This document shows positions 38,993 through 45,679 of a stretch of 45,679 bases of DNA, piece after piece; positions within the stretch are counted from its first letter, which is position 1; every line of letters starts with the position of its first letter. A program made the translations under genes and the position numbers. The notes beneath the pieces were generated by a model. The model made no database searches. It worked only from the letters and a program-made list of their open reading frames with translations, and was not told where the DNA came from. Origin of the DNA: an uncultured Acidobacteriia bacterium (GTDB lineage Bacteria > Acidobacteriota > Terriglobia > Bryobacterales > Bryobacteraceae); NCBI GenBank assembly GCA_903907865.1, contig CAIVPR010000155.1, positions 1-45,679 of the forward strand, in the 5' to 3' direction.

Positions 38993-40212
38993 ACCCCATC
39001 GCCATCGAAATCCTGTTGTTGAAGGTGAGTTTGGTGGCTGCGCTGGCCTTGGCGGTCGAGCCGCTGCTCCATCGTCGCGGGGCCGCGCTGCGGCACCTGC
39101 TCTGCGCGACGGCATTGGTCGCCGTCCTGGCGATGCCGCTCACGCTGCTGGTTGGTCCGAGGGGCACTCCCATCCCGATGCCCGGCGTGTTCCGATTGGC
39201 GGTTGCAGCGGCGGGAACCGCTGCGGGCCGGTCGTCCGCCAATCTGGCTTTGTTTCGGATCTTGGCGGGCGGGTGGCTAGTTGGTGCCGCCGCGATGTTA
39301 CTGCGGCTTGCCTTGGGACATGCGGCGGTTGCCTCAATGATGCGCAGGGCCTCCCAGCAGGGCAGGGAAGGCCGCGTGCCGGTTCTGGCGGCAGCCGTCT
39401 CCACCCCGGTCGTGACCGGATTGTTCCGGCCCGCGATATTGGTGCCGCAAAACATCGCCAATTGGTCCCAAGAGCACCGTGACGCGGCCTTCCGCCACGA
39501 ATTGGCGCACGTCGAGCGCATGGACCTTTGGTCCAACCTGATGGCCCACGTGGCTTGCTCGATCTATTGGTTCCACCCGCTAGTCTGGCTCCTGGCCCGG
39601 CGCATGCGGGCGTTGCAGGAGCTTGCCTGCGACGATGCCGTTCTCTCCTCCGGCTTCGCGCCGGTTGTTTACGCGGAGGCACTGGTTGCCGTCGCCGGGC
39701 AGTTTACTCCAACCTCTCTCATCGGGTGCCATATGCTCACAGAAAAGACGTTGAAATCAAGAATCGCGCGGCTGCTCGACGGCAGCCTCCCGCGCGTGGA
39801 CTCCAAGTCCGCCATCCGGCGCGCCGCCGCGATATTCGCCGCGACCGCGCTCTGCATCGGCCTCGCCAATGCTTTACCCCAGGACGCAGGACCGCAGCAG
39901 ACCCCTGCCACCACCGGGCGGGCAGCCCTCAAGATCGGCCCCGGAATCACCCTGCCCAAGGTGCTGGCAAAAGTCGAGCCGACGTACACCGAAGAGGCCC
40001 GGGCGGCCAAGATCTCCGGAACCGTCACGCTGAAGGTCATCATCGGCACCGACGGCAAGGCGCACGAGATCAATGTCGTCGACACTCCCGACGCCGGACT
40101 CGGCCTGAAGGCGGTCGAGGCCGTCCAGCAGTGGGAATTCCAACCGGCATCCAAGGAGGGGCAGCCCGTGGATGTCTTTGCCCAGATCGAAGTAAATTTC
40201 AAGCTGCTGTAG
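38989..40212 (+). CDS. M56/BlaR1-like metalloprotease with TonB C-terminal domain
   Basis: The 407-residue protein has an N-terminal membrane region (about residues 5-115, LLKVSLVAALALAVEPLL and others) and the M56 zinc-protease motif HELAH (His170-Glu171-His174, FRHELAHVERMD) with the following IYWFHPLVWLL and ELACDDAVL, the third-ligand region. After a membrane segment near residue 275 the C-terminal ~90 residues form a TonB C-terminal domain (VEPTYTEEARAAKISGTVTLKVII, QQWEFQPASKEGQPV). This fusion replaces the penicillin-binding sensor of BlaR1. ATGA overlap with the repressor gene indicates a signalling pair. Confidence 0.92.
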   Translation: MNPIAIEILLLKVSLVAALALAVEPLLHRRGAALRHLLCATALVAVLAMPLTLLVGPRGTPIPMPGVFRLAVAAAGTAAGRSSANLALFRILAGGWLVGAAAMLLRLALGHAAVASMMRRASQQGREGRVPVLAAAVSTPVVTGLFRPAILVPQNIANWSQEHRDAAFRHELAHVERMDLWSNLMAHVACSIYWFHPLVWLLARRMRALQELACDDAVLSSGFAPVVYAEALVAVAGQFTPTSLIGCHMLTEKTLKSRIARLLDGSLPRVDSKSAIRRAAAIFAATALCIGLANALPQDAGPQQTPATTGRAALKIGPGITLPKVLAKVEPTYTEEARAAKISGTVTLKVIIGTDGKAHEINVVDTPDAGLGLKAVEAVQQWEFQPASKEGQPVDVFAQIEVNFKLL

Positions 40213-40231
40213 CGTAGGCCAGAGTAATCCA

Positions 40232-41353
40232 ATGTCCGTACCCCGTTTGACCGCAGCCGCCGGGTTTGTTTTGTTTTCCTCGCTCCTATGCGGCTGCGCC
40301 AAACGGGGACCCGCTGTTTGGCGGCTCGTCTCCGCCCCGACCGGCAATGTTCTTTTCCCGCCTACTTTCGCAGGGTTGCCCGAAGGTGAGGCCGGGCCTG
40401 CAAAATGTCCTGAGACTCCCGGAATCCGGCTCGCCAAGCGCGGTCGAACCATCCGGGTTGCACTTGCGGAAAATGTCCTCGCCGACAAGCCGTCCGGATG
40501 GCTTCGGACGTGGGCGCTCGACTTGGAGGCCCGTGGGTGCCTCGCGCCCGGTACCGGCGATGCTCTGGCGCGACGGATTTCCGAATCCATCCCTCTCGAC
40601 CCCGCCCGCGCCTACTCCCTCCTCCATGAGGATGAGCGAATTACAGGCTATGTGGAACTCGGACCTGAGAGCCGTCTGCAAGTGACAGGGCCCTTAATGC
40701 GCGACGGAGCCTTAGGCTCTGATCCGTTGCTTGGACCGTCAACCGTCACTGGTTCTGCCAACGGCCTGACTGTGGAAGCGACGGCGTCCGCCGATCTGAT
40801 CGGTTTTGAAACCGCGTGGTACGCCATCCGCCCCGGGCAAACGGGCTACCAGATCGTGGCGGTTCGCACCGAACAGCACATCCAGGGCCAAATACGAAAA
40901 TCGGATGCGCCTACCCAGAACGCGCTCCGTTTTCCGAGCGGCTCGGCCTACCTTCGATTGGTGTTCAAGTCTCAGACCGCAGGGCAGGGGATCTCGGAGT
41001 TCGTCGTGGGAACCTCGAAGGCTACGGATCTTGGGCCAGCCACTGCCGAAATCAACCGCACGGGGACCTGCCCTGCCGGTCCGGGAATCCAATGCCTCCC
41101 AATCCCCAGACGGGTCGCGCTGAATTCGATGATAGTGATCCCGGTGAATGGTAGGGAAGTCGAGTTGTCGACAGGGGCCAGTGTCCGCGACGCCCTCCGC
41201 GCGGCGGGAATCGCAGACGCGCAGAACGTCCTTCCGACCTTGGCTGTCCTGAAAGCCCACCGCGGTCGACTGCTTCCAGTGACGTTCGACCCCACCAACA
41301 CCGCCATACTCGCCCTTCGGCTGCTGGGTGGCGAACAGCTTTCCTGGAAGTAG
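40232..41353 (+). CDS. Putative lipoprotein with beta-grasp-like C-terminus
   Basis: The 373-residue protein has a lipoprotein-type signal (FVLFSSLLCGCAKRG, with the Cys of LCGC as likely lipid site, position ~22). The middle contains several beta-rich stretches without a family match. The last ~75 residues (IVIPVNGREVELSTGASVRDALRAAGIADAQNVLPTLAVLKAH, then LRLLGGEQLSWK) resemble SLBB/GfcC-type beta-grasp domains of polysaccharide export. It follows the M56-TonB gene by 19 bp and probably shares its transcript, making it a candidate effector or target of that pathway. Function unknown. Confidence 0.65.
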   Translation: MSVPRLTAAAGFVLFSSLLCGCAKRGPAVWRLVSAPTGNVLFPPTFAGLPEGEAGPAKCPETPGIRLAKRGRTIRVALAENVLADKPSGWLRTWALDLEARGCLAPGTGDALARRISESIPLDPARAYSLLHEDERITGYVELGPESRLQVTGPLMRDGALGSDPLLGPSTVTGSANGLTVEATASADLIGFETAWYAIRPGQTGYQIVAVRTEQHIQGQIRKSDAPTQNALRFPSGSAYLRLVFKSQTAGQGISEFVVGTSKATDLGPATAEINRTGTCPAGPGIQCLPIPRRVALNSMIVIPVNGREVELSTGASVRDALRAAGIADAQNVLPTLAVLKAHRGRLLPVTFDPTNTAILALRLLGGEQLSWK

Positions 41354-41358
41354 TCGAG

Positions 41359-43860
41359 TTAATGCTTCTGCTTGTAAGGCACGGGCGGCTTGGACGGCGC
41401 GTCACGCCGCGGTGTCACGACGGGTGTGCTGGCGGTCGCCTTGCCCCTCTCCTTCGGAGCCGGTGTGTCGTCCCAATTCGTGACAGTCAATTCCCGCTTC
41501 CCGCCATGCAACGGACAAATGCCGACCGGGTCCGTACCCGAAATGAAGACTTCCGAGACCTTTTGGGGGCAATTGGCAGACGCTGGCATGCCCGACTCAG
41601 GGTCGATTGTCACCGTCACCACGCCGTCGGCCACCGGGAATTCCTTGGCCTCGGCGTATTGGCGGATCAACAGTGCCCGCTTCATGAACTCCGTCCAAAT
41701 CGGCAGCGCCGAGTGGGCTCCTTCAATATCCAATGTCCGGTTGTCGTCGAAGCCGACCCAGACAATGCACAGCAGCTCCGAAGTGAAACCGGCGAACCAG
41801 CCGTCGTGCGAGGTGCCCGTCTTACCTGCCGCCGGGACCGTGAAACCTCGGCCCCGGACGCCAGCCGCGGTGCCGGTCCGCATAACCTCCTCCAACATGC
41901 TCACCATCAGGTACGTGACACGTGGGTCGAGTACCTGTTTGGTGACGGGTTTGCGGTCCACAATGACCTTGCCGTCGGATTCCTTGACCAACGAAATCAG
42001 TGTCGGCTCCGTCCTGACGCCCTTGTTGGCGAAGATCGTGAACGCGCCGGCCATTTCGAGCGGAGTCGCCACGTAGCTCCCGATCGCCATGGCGGGGGTT
42101 GCTTTCACATCCTCGCTGATGCCAGCCTTGTGGGCAAGATTCACCACCACCTTGTAGCCCACTTTTTCCGCAACCTTGATGGTCGCGATATTCAGGGACT
42201 TGGCAAGGGCCTTCCGCAACGTGACGGGACCGTAGAACTCGTGTTCGAAGTTGTTGGGCTCGTAATCGTCGTCGCCGAATTTGAAAACGGTCGGCTCGTC
42301 AACCACGATGGTCGCGGGCGTCATGGTGGTGGTTCCGCCCACGACCCCCGTATTCAGCGCGGCGGCGTAAACGAACGGCTTGAATATCGACCCCGGCTGG
42401 CGTTCGGCGAGGATTCGGTTCAGCTGGCTGGCACCATAGTTGCGTCCCCCGATCAGCGCCTTCACCTCGCCGGTGTGCGGGTTGAGCGCGATCAAGGCGC
42501 ACTGTGGCTCCACGAAAGGCGCGTTCTTGAAGCGCTTCTGCTTGTGGACGAGTTCGTCCACCTGCTTCATGCCGATTGCGACCGCCTCGTTGGCCGCGCG
42601 CTGCAGGTTCACGTCGAGCGTGGTGTAGATCTTGTCGGACTGGGCGCGGAAGTCGCGGCCGGGTAGGGCCTTCTCCAAGTCGGCGTTCAGCAGGTCCGCG
42701 AAGTAGGGGGCATCGCTCGATTCGGCTGGCCCGGTGATGAGTTTCAGAGGGGCCCCGATGGCGAGGGCGTAGTCGCGATCATCGATGAAGCCGTTGCCCC
42801 GCATCAGGCTCAGGATGGCGTTGCGGCGGTCCTCCACGCGTTTGGCATGGCGATAGGGGTTGTAGAAGCTGGATCCGCGTGCAATTCCGGCGAGGGCGGC
42901 GGCCTCGGGCAACGTGAGAAGTTTGATGTCCTTGCCGAAATAGACCTGCGCCGCTTCGCCGAAACCGCGGATGGTGAAGCTGCCTTGGTAGCCGAGGTCG
43001 ATCTGGTTGCAGTAGAGCTCGAAAATCTGCTCCTTGGTGAGCTTTTGCTCCAACTGCATGGTGATCATGATTTCCGCCAGCTTGCGCCGCCAGTTGCGGT
43101 CCAGCGTGAGGAACATGTTCTTGGCCACCTGCATGGTGAGAGTGGAGGCACCCTGTTCGTTGCGGCCCCGTCGGATGTCGATCCAGGCGGCGCGGATGAT
43201 GCCGAGGGGGTCGAAGCCGGAGTGCTGGAAAAAGCGCTTGTCCTCCGCCGCAAGGATGCCGTTGCGCAGGACCAGAGGGATGTCCTCGAACTTCACCACG
43301 CGCTGCTTTTCGCGCTTGCGGTCGACGATGTTGGTGATGAGTTGGGGCTCGAGTTCGTACATCGCGCGCTCCGAATTGTCGGAGAGCGAGTAGATGCGCG
43401 AGATCTTGCCCTTGGCGAAACGCACGGCGGCAGATTCCTGGTCGAAGTAGGATTCGGCGCCGGGGAAGATGTCGATGGCGTCGCCCTGCAGGGTGTAGTA
43501 GCCGATGGGGTTGGTGCGGCTCTCGTTGTACCCGGCATGGCGCAATGTGGCGACGATTTCGCTGGGGGAAGTAGGGTCGCCTATCGCGATGGATGTGGGC
43601 GCGGCGTAGATTTTGGACGCCGAATTGTAAGGACCGCCGCGGAGGCGCTCGTCAATCAGCTTGGCGTATGTGAGGTAGGAATATGCGAAGACGATGCAGA
43701 ATGCCAGGACAGCCAGCAGCATGAGCCCAATGAAGGCCTTGCCGACCGGGTGGAAAAGGAATCGGACGAGGAGGGCGTTGCGGGGGACGCGGATGGTGCG
43801 CTCGGATTTGGAGGACCTGGATTCGGCGTTGGACTCCCTTGCGTCGCGGCGTGGCTGCAT
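41359..43860 (-). CDS. Class A penicillin-binding protein (PBP1-like)
   Basis: Class A PBPs polymerise and cross-link peptidoglycan. The 833-residue protein has a cytoplasmic basic N-terminus, a membrane anchor (GKAFIGLMLLAVLAFCIVFAY, about 40-60), a UB2H-like region, a GT51 transglycosylase domain with catalytic Glu206 (GILAAEDKRFFQHSG) and QGASTLTMQVAKNMFL, and a transpeptidase domain with Ser491-x-x-Lys494 (QPGSIFKPF), Ser555-x-Asn557 (KSLN) and Lys680-Thr-Gly (KTGTSHDGW). The C-terminal ~60 residues are a Pro/Lys-rich tail (RRDAPSKPPVPYKQKH). Its stop lies 5 bp from that of the convergent lipoprotein gene. The BlaI/M56 genes nearby make a link to cell-wall stress plausible but unproven. 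Confidence 0.95.
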   Translation of the reverse strand: MQPRRDARESNAESRSSKSERTIRVPRNALLVRFLFHPVGKAFIGLMLLAVLAFCIVFAYSYLTYAKLIDERLRGGPYNSASKIYAAPTSIAIGDPTSPSEIVATLRHAGYNESRTNPIGYYTLQGDAIDIFPGAESYFDQESAAVRFAKGKISRIYSLSDNSERAMYELEPQLITNIVDRKREKQRVVKFEDIPLVLRNGILAAEDKRFFQHSGFDPLGIIRAAWIDIRRGRNEQGASTLTMQVAKNMFLTLDRNWRRKLAEIMITMQLEQKLTKEQIFELYCNQIDLGYQGSFTIRGFGEAAQVYFGKDIKLLTLPEAAALAGIARGSSFYNPYRHAKRVEDRRNAILSLMRGNGFIDDRDYALAIGAPLKLITGPAESSDAPYFADLLNADLEKALPGRDFRAQSDKIYTTLDVNLQRAANEAVAIGMKQVDELVHKQKRFKNAPFVEPQCALIALNPHTGEVKALIGGRNYGASQLNRILAERQPGSIFKPFVYAAALNTGVVGGTTTMTPATIVVDEPTVFKFGDDDYEPNNFEHEFYGPVTLRKALAKSLNIATIKVAEKVGYKVVVNLAHKAGISEDVKATPAMAIGSYVATPLEMAGAFTIFANKGVRTEPTLISLVKESDGKVIVDRKPVTKQVLDPRVTYLMVSMLEEVMRTGTAAGVRGRGFTVPAAGKTGTSHDGWFAGFTSELLCIVWVGFDDNRTLDIEGAHSALPIWTEFMKRALLIRQYAEAKEFPVADGVVTVTIDPESGMPASANCPQKVSEVFISGTDPVGICPLHGGKRELTVTNWDDTPAPKERGKATASTPVVTPRRDAPSKPPVPYKQKH

Positions 43861-43992
43861 TCAGTTATCAGGATACCGTTTTGGGGGGGATGGCTGCAGG
43901 CGGCTTGATTCGCGTATGAGCTGCGGACCTCCTGCAGTCGACGGTTGCCGCTGGAGAAGCCAGGATACAACCAAGTGATAAATTGGGAAGCC

Positions 43993-45679
43993 ATGAAGCT
44001 CCCGATCCCGGCACTACTGGCCTCCCTGATCCTATCGCATCCAGCTGCAGCCCAGACCGCCACCCCCTCGAACGCCACCATGGCTGGTAAATTCACCGTC
44101 GAGCATCCCACCCTCCTCAACTTGGGCTTCGAGTGGGCAATTTCCGGCGACGCCAACCGGAACGCCACCGTCGCGGTCCAGTTCCGCGCTGTCGGTGAAT
44201 CCGCTTGGCGCGAAGCGCTGCCACTCGTTCGCATCGGTGGCGAACGCATCTTCCGCCAGCGCGAGCACTTCGACTACACCGTCCCCGAGGGCTTCGCGGG
44301 CAGCATCCTCAACCTCCAGCCCGGTACCGAGTACGAGTGCCGCTTCCAGATGTCGGACCCCGACGGCGTCTCCGGCGAAACTGCCCACACTGTCCGCGTC
44401 AAGACCCGCACCGAGCCCCAGCCCTACGCCGGGGGTCGCCAACTCCACGTTTACCCGCCCGACTACAAGGGCGAGAAGCTGGAGCCGAACTTTTCCAGCG
44501 TCCTTGAGGCCTACTACGGGGCGGGGCTAGGCGATTGGAACGTCGTCTGGGAGCGCCGCGCCCAGCCCGGCGACACCATCCTGCTCCATGCCGGCCTCTA
44601 CAAGCCCGAACGCCGCAACTACGTGGACCCGCTCGCCACTCCGTTCGACGGTTCCATGCTCCTGACCCTCAAGGGCACCAAGGAAAAGCCCATCACCATC
44701 AAGGCCGCCGGCGACGGCGAGGTGATTTTCGACGGCGACGGCCAATACCGCATGTTCGACGTGATGGCCTCGCAGTACCACATCTTCGAGGGGATCACGG
44801 TCCGCAACACCGATGTCGCTTTCTTCGCGGGGCAAAAGGAGGTGGCCGGGGCAGTCGGATTGACCGTGAAAAACTGCCGGTTCGAGAACATCGGCTTCGG
44901 CGTCTGGACCGAATACGCCGGTTCGAGCGATTTCTACATCGCCGACAACCTGTTCCTCGGCCGCGACGACCGCTTCCGGCTCATCGGCTGGACCGGTCCG
45001 CTATGGGCTAGCGCGGGAGCCTACGGGTCGCACCAACTCACCAGCTACTACGCCATCAAGGTCTACGGGCCGGGCCATGTGATCGCCCACAACGCCATCG
45101 CCTACTTCCACGACGCGCTGGGCATCTCCACCTACGGCACGCCGGAGAAGGACCCCGAACGCCAAGCCTCTTCGATCGACATCTACAACAACGACACCCA
45201 TATGTCGAACGACGACGTGATGGAGACCGACGGCGGCGTCCACAACGTCCGCGTTTTCAATAACCGGGGCATCAACGCGGCGCAGGGCGGCTACAGTTCG
45301 CAACCGGTCTTCGGCGGCCCGATCTACTTCTACCGCAACATTCTCTACAATGTGCCGACCGGGGTGGCGTTCAAGTTCTCGGCGAAACCCGCGGGCATGT
45401 TCGTTTACCACAACACGATCATCGCCGAGCAAACGGTGAAAGACCCGTACTCCAACGCCCATTTCCGCAACAACCTCTTCCTCGGGCGCGACACGCCGGA
45501 GCGGGGCATCATGGCGTGGGCGAACTCGACCGAGGCCTATAGTTCCGACTACGATGGTTTCCGTCCCAACAAGGGTATCCCGGCGCAGTACCAGTGGCTG
45601 GCCCCGGCCCCCGGACAGACAGCCTACGAGCCGAAGGGTTCCGATTGGAAGAGCTTTTCCACGTTGGCGGAATTGCGGA
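43993..45679 (+). CDS. Exported parallel beta-helix protein, partial at window edge
   Basis: From ATG 43993 the reading frame stays open to the last base (562 codons). The signal peptide is LPIPALLASLILSHPAAAQ. Residues ~25-140 are a fibronectin-III-like domain (LNLGFEWAISGDANRNATVAVQFRAVG, NLQPGTEYECRFQMSDPDG). From ~200 onward the pattern is a right-handed parallel beta-helix of the pectate-lyase-like/carbohydrate-binding type: ITIKAAGDGEVIFDGDG, HIFEGITVRNTDVAFFAG, LTVKNCRFENIGFGVWTEY, DIYNNDTHMSNDDVMETDGG, VRVFNNRG, YFYRNILYNVPTG, FVYHNTIIAEQT. Such proteins cleave or bind polysaccharides. Its length and stop lie outside the window. It is divergent from the PBP gene across 132 bp. No promoter in that gap could be identified with confidence. 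Confidence 0.85.
   Translation, partial: MKLPIPALLASLILSHPAAAQTATPSNATMAGKFTVEHPTLLNLGFEWAISGDANRNATVAVQFRAVGESAWREALPLVRIGGERIFRQREHFDYTVPEGFAGSILNLQPGTEYECRFQMSDPDGVSGETAHTVRVKTRTEPQPYAGGRQLHVYPPDYKGEKLEPNFSSVLEAYYGAGLGDWNVVWERRAQPGDTILLHAGLYKPERRNYVDPLATPFDGSMLLTLKGTKEKPITIKAAGDGEVIFDGDGQYRMFDVMASQYHIFEGITVRNTDVAFFAGQKEVAGAVGLTVKNCRFENIGFGVWTEYAGSSDFYIADNLFLGRDDRFRLIGWTGPLWASAGAYGSHQLTSYYAIKVYGPGHVIAHNAIAYFHDALGISTYGTPEKDPERQASSIDIYNNDTHMSNDDVMETDGGVHNVRVFNNRGINAAQGGYSSQPVFGGPIYFYRNILYNVPTGVAFKFSAKPAGMFVYHNTIIAEQTVKDPYSNAHFRNNLFLGRDTPERGIMAWANSTEAYSSDYDGFRPNKGIPAQYQWLAPAPGQTAYEPKGSDWKSFSTLAELR

Noticed and set aside
1-45679. tRNA genes or CRISPR array
   Set aside because: No cloverleaf with GGTTCGA-type T-arm and no regularly spaced repeats of 25-40 bases were found in the intergenic regions read.

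Overview
The window looks like a chromosomal segment of an acidobacterium of the Bryobacterales/Solibacter type. This rests on lineage-typical families recognised from the translations: a TIGR03437-like C-terminal domain (2929-5820), a TIGR03435-family protein (26347-27300), a large ADOP-type MacB/FtsX permease (27350-29824), a DUF1501 protein, an M56/BlaR1-like protease fused to a TonB C-terminal domain, and a PEP-CTERM exported protein. Base composition is GC-rich and genes are densely packed on both strands. No gene-free stretch exceeds 300 bases; the longest are 2714-2928 and 19887-20129. I saw no tRNA, rRNA, CRISPR array or complete insertion sequence.

Layout. 1-2713 (minus): a PIN toxin that looks truncated, its antitoxin, and recG. 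2929-8735 (plus): a large exported protein, a penicillin-acylase-family hydrolase and a Phd/ParE-type toxin-antitoxin pair. 8823-12285 (minus): a compact three-gene operon of a sugar-dehydrogenase-type small subunit, a GMC flavoprotein with a [3Fe-4S]-type cysteine motif, and a VioB-like ferritin-fold protein. It is divergent from a PEP mutase/isocitrate lyase family gene, and both sides have recognisable sigma-70-type promoters. 13239-15064: thrB translationally coupled to a TIM-barrel-like protein. 15145-15834: a PEP-CTERM protein. 15911-19886 (minus): the translation cluster rplM-rpsI-rpsB-tsf-pyrH-frr, punctuated by hairpins.

20130-23163 (plus): three overlapping genes for a metal-binding periplasmic protein, a monohaem cytochrome c and a haem-copper oxidase subunit I. 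A CsoR-like inverted repeat lies upstream. 23191-26212: a nucleotidyltransferase, a DUF1501 protein and an exported hypothetical. 26347-29824: the TIGR03435 protein and the ADOP permease. 29916-30862: a RHH/GNAT (TacA-TacT-like) toxin-antitoxin pair. 30922-33084: a Tat-exported glycoside-hydrolase-like protein. 33224-35744: a small cupredoxin-like protein and a Tat-exported multicopper oxidase behind one strong promoter. 35767-35846: a long near-perfect palindrome. 35874-38092 (minus): an envelope operon (small membrane protein, LolA-like protein, membrane acyltransferase). 38158-38523: an Isc-type ferredoxin. 38579-41353 (plus): BlaI-like repressor, M56-TonB protease and a lipoprotein. 41359-43860 (minus): a class A penicillin-binding protein. 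43993-end: a parallel beta-helix protein cut by the window edge.

How it fits together. Much of the segment concerns the cell envelope and periplasmic redox chemistry, with housekeeping translation genes in the middle. The strongest candidates for unrecognised biology are the GMC/small-subunit/ferritin-like operon and the metal-binding/cytochrome/oxidase cluster, whose oxidase has lost the D-channel entry aspartate. All functions are inferred from reading the translations; no database search was possible.
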